From positions 62,001 through 126,000 of the forward strand of contig PVUG01000012.1 in NCBI GenBank assembly GCA_003001975.1: a stretch of 64,000 nucleotides of DNA, written 5' to 3'. The notes beneath the pieces were generated by a model. That model did no database searches. It was not told where the DNA came from and saw only the letters and a program-made list of their open reading frames with translations. Within the stretch, counting starts at the first letter, position 1. Each line of letters starts with the position of its first letter. Below, piece after piece: positions 63,312 through 64,000 of this stretch. A program made the position numbers and the translations under genes. This DNA is from Martelella mediterranea (GTDB lineage: Bacteria > Pseudomonadota > Alphaproteobacteria > Rhizobiales > Rhizobiaceae).

Positions 63312-63977
63312 ATGCAGATTGGCAATGCCCGATATCTGACCCGCAAGGATCTGCCGGACGTGGTTCCGGTGTTTCCGCTGACGGGCGGGCTGTTGCTGCC
63401 GCAGGGGCAATTGCCGCTCAATATCTTTGAGCCGCGCTATCTGGCGATGGTTGACCATGCGGTCGCGGGCAACCGGCTGATTGCCATGGTCCAGCCCGTT
63501 CATCACGACGAGACGCTGGACGTCGACGCGCAAACGCCGCTTTCCAATATCGGTTGCGTCGGGCGCGTCACCTCTTTTGCGGAAACCGGTGACGGGCGCT
63601 ATCTCGTGGCGCTCACCGGTATTTGTCGTGTGCGGCTGATCGAGGAGGTGCATACCGCCAAACCGTTCCGCAGTTTCGAGATCGCCCCCTTCATGGGCGA
63701 CCTCAATGTCGAGGCGCAGGAAGCCGGTGTCGACCGCGCCGCGCTGCTGGAAGCCTTCGGCGCCTATCTTGAGGCCGAGGGGCTGGAGACCGAATGGGAG
63801 CATATCGAACAGGCGGGTAATCTGACGCTGGTCAACTCGCTTTCGATGATGGCGCCGTTCGGGCCGGCGGAAAAACAGGCGCTGCTTGAGGCGCCGGACC
63901 TCAAGGCCCGTGCGGAAATGTTCGTGGCGATCATCGAATTCGCGCTTGCCGGAGAGCCCGGCGACAAGCTGCAATAG
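63312..63977 (+). CDS. LON substrate-binding-domain protein
   Basis: The 221-residue protein is the N-terminal domain of Lon protease standing alone. V-P-V-F-P-L-T-G-G-L-L-L-P-Q-G-Q-L-P-L-N-I-F-E-P-R-Y occupies residues 17-42. No ATPase or protease domain is present. Its function is not settled. It is likely cotranscribed with the thioredoxin-TPR gene. A following ATG at 63988 is cut by the window edge, so the next gene cannot be judged. Confidence 0.92.
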   Translation: MQIGNARYLTRKDLPDVVPVFPLTGGLLLPQGQLPLNIFEPRYLAMVDHAVAGNRLIAMVQPVHHDETLDVDAQTPLSNIGCVGRVTSFAETGDGRYLVALTGICRVRLIEEVHTAKPFRSFEIAPFMGDLNVEAQEAGVDRAALLEAFGAYLEAEGLETEWEHIEQAGNLTLVNSLSMMAPFGPAEKQALLEAPDLKARAEMFVAIIEFALAGEPGDKLQ

Positions 63978-64000
63978 GGCATCCCCGATGAACAGGAAGG

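Noticed and set aside
60705-63974. A 1089-residue open frame on the minus strand
   Set aside because: It is antisense to four recognised genes (the isomerase-like, editing protein, thioredoxin-TPR and LON-domain genes) and has no family pattern. Long antisense frames are expected in GC-rich DNA with strong third-position bias.

Overview
The window is about 64 kb of GC-rich chromosome from an alphaproteobacterium, most likely of the order Hyphomicrobiales (a rhizobial relative). The lineage is suggested by several things read from the sequence: a NadQ-type regulator beside nadABC, a membrane-bound ferritin (MbfA) behind an Irr-like iron control element, a ChpT/CtrA/SciP cell-cycle module, DUF1134 (EipA), a BTLCP transglutaminase-like protein, and GC-rich extragenic palindromes with a CTTG/CAAG loop. 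I see no insertion sequence, prophage or CRISPR array. There is one tRNA gene, tRNA-Gly(GCC).

Layout. 1-660: the end of an SLC13-type permease. 670-5834: Nudix hydrolase, nadQ and nadABC (NAD synthesis), with a candidate NadQ operator at 4071-4089. 6300-11583: a five-gene peptide-type ABC transporter operon. 12286-17859: a beta-glucoside block with a GH94 phosphorylase, a GH1 beta-glucosidase and a Gfo/Idh/MocA oxidoreductase. 17994-21077: a diguanylate cyclase with three periplasmic solute-binding domains. 21324-26587: arginase, mbfA, siderophore-interacting protein, Sir2 deacylase, BTLCP protein and a hydrolase. 26776-32413: the translation block infC-rpmI-rplT-pheS-ASCH-pheT, in which infC starts at ATT. 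32765-34480: a GH32 fructosidase.

34704-43729 is the most unusual metabolic region. A six-gene operon encodes an NMT1/THI5-type ABC importer, a cytosine-deaminase-family amidohydrolase, a PCMH-type FAD oxidase and a flavodoxin-fold reductase. It diverges from a LysR regulator across a clear dyad. A creatininase-family hydrolase and an EamA exporter follow. I infer uptake and breakdown of an unidentified nitrogen heterocycle.

43939-51719 holds housekeeping genes (purA, rpoH, rluD, a SpoU methyltransferase) and several uncharacterised proteins. 51734-58011 is a cell-cycle and envelope region: eipA, chpT, a periplasmic adaptor and a coiled-coil lipoprotein, ctrA, a FliJ-like protein and sciP. 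The ctrA upstream region carries five GANTC sites. 58206-58925 is an ExoY-like sugar transferase, and the tRNA follows. 60039-63977 holds a fucose-isomerase-like protein, the prolyl-tRNA editing protein, a thioredoxin-TPR co-chaperone and a LON-domain protein.

Starts were moved from the longest open frame wherever a better ribosome site, a family N-terminus or an overlap favoured an internal codon. Each such case is stated in its entry. Domain assignments come from motif recognition by eye, without a database search.
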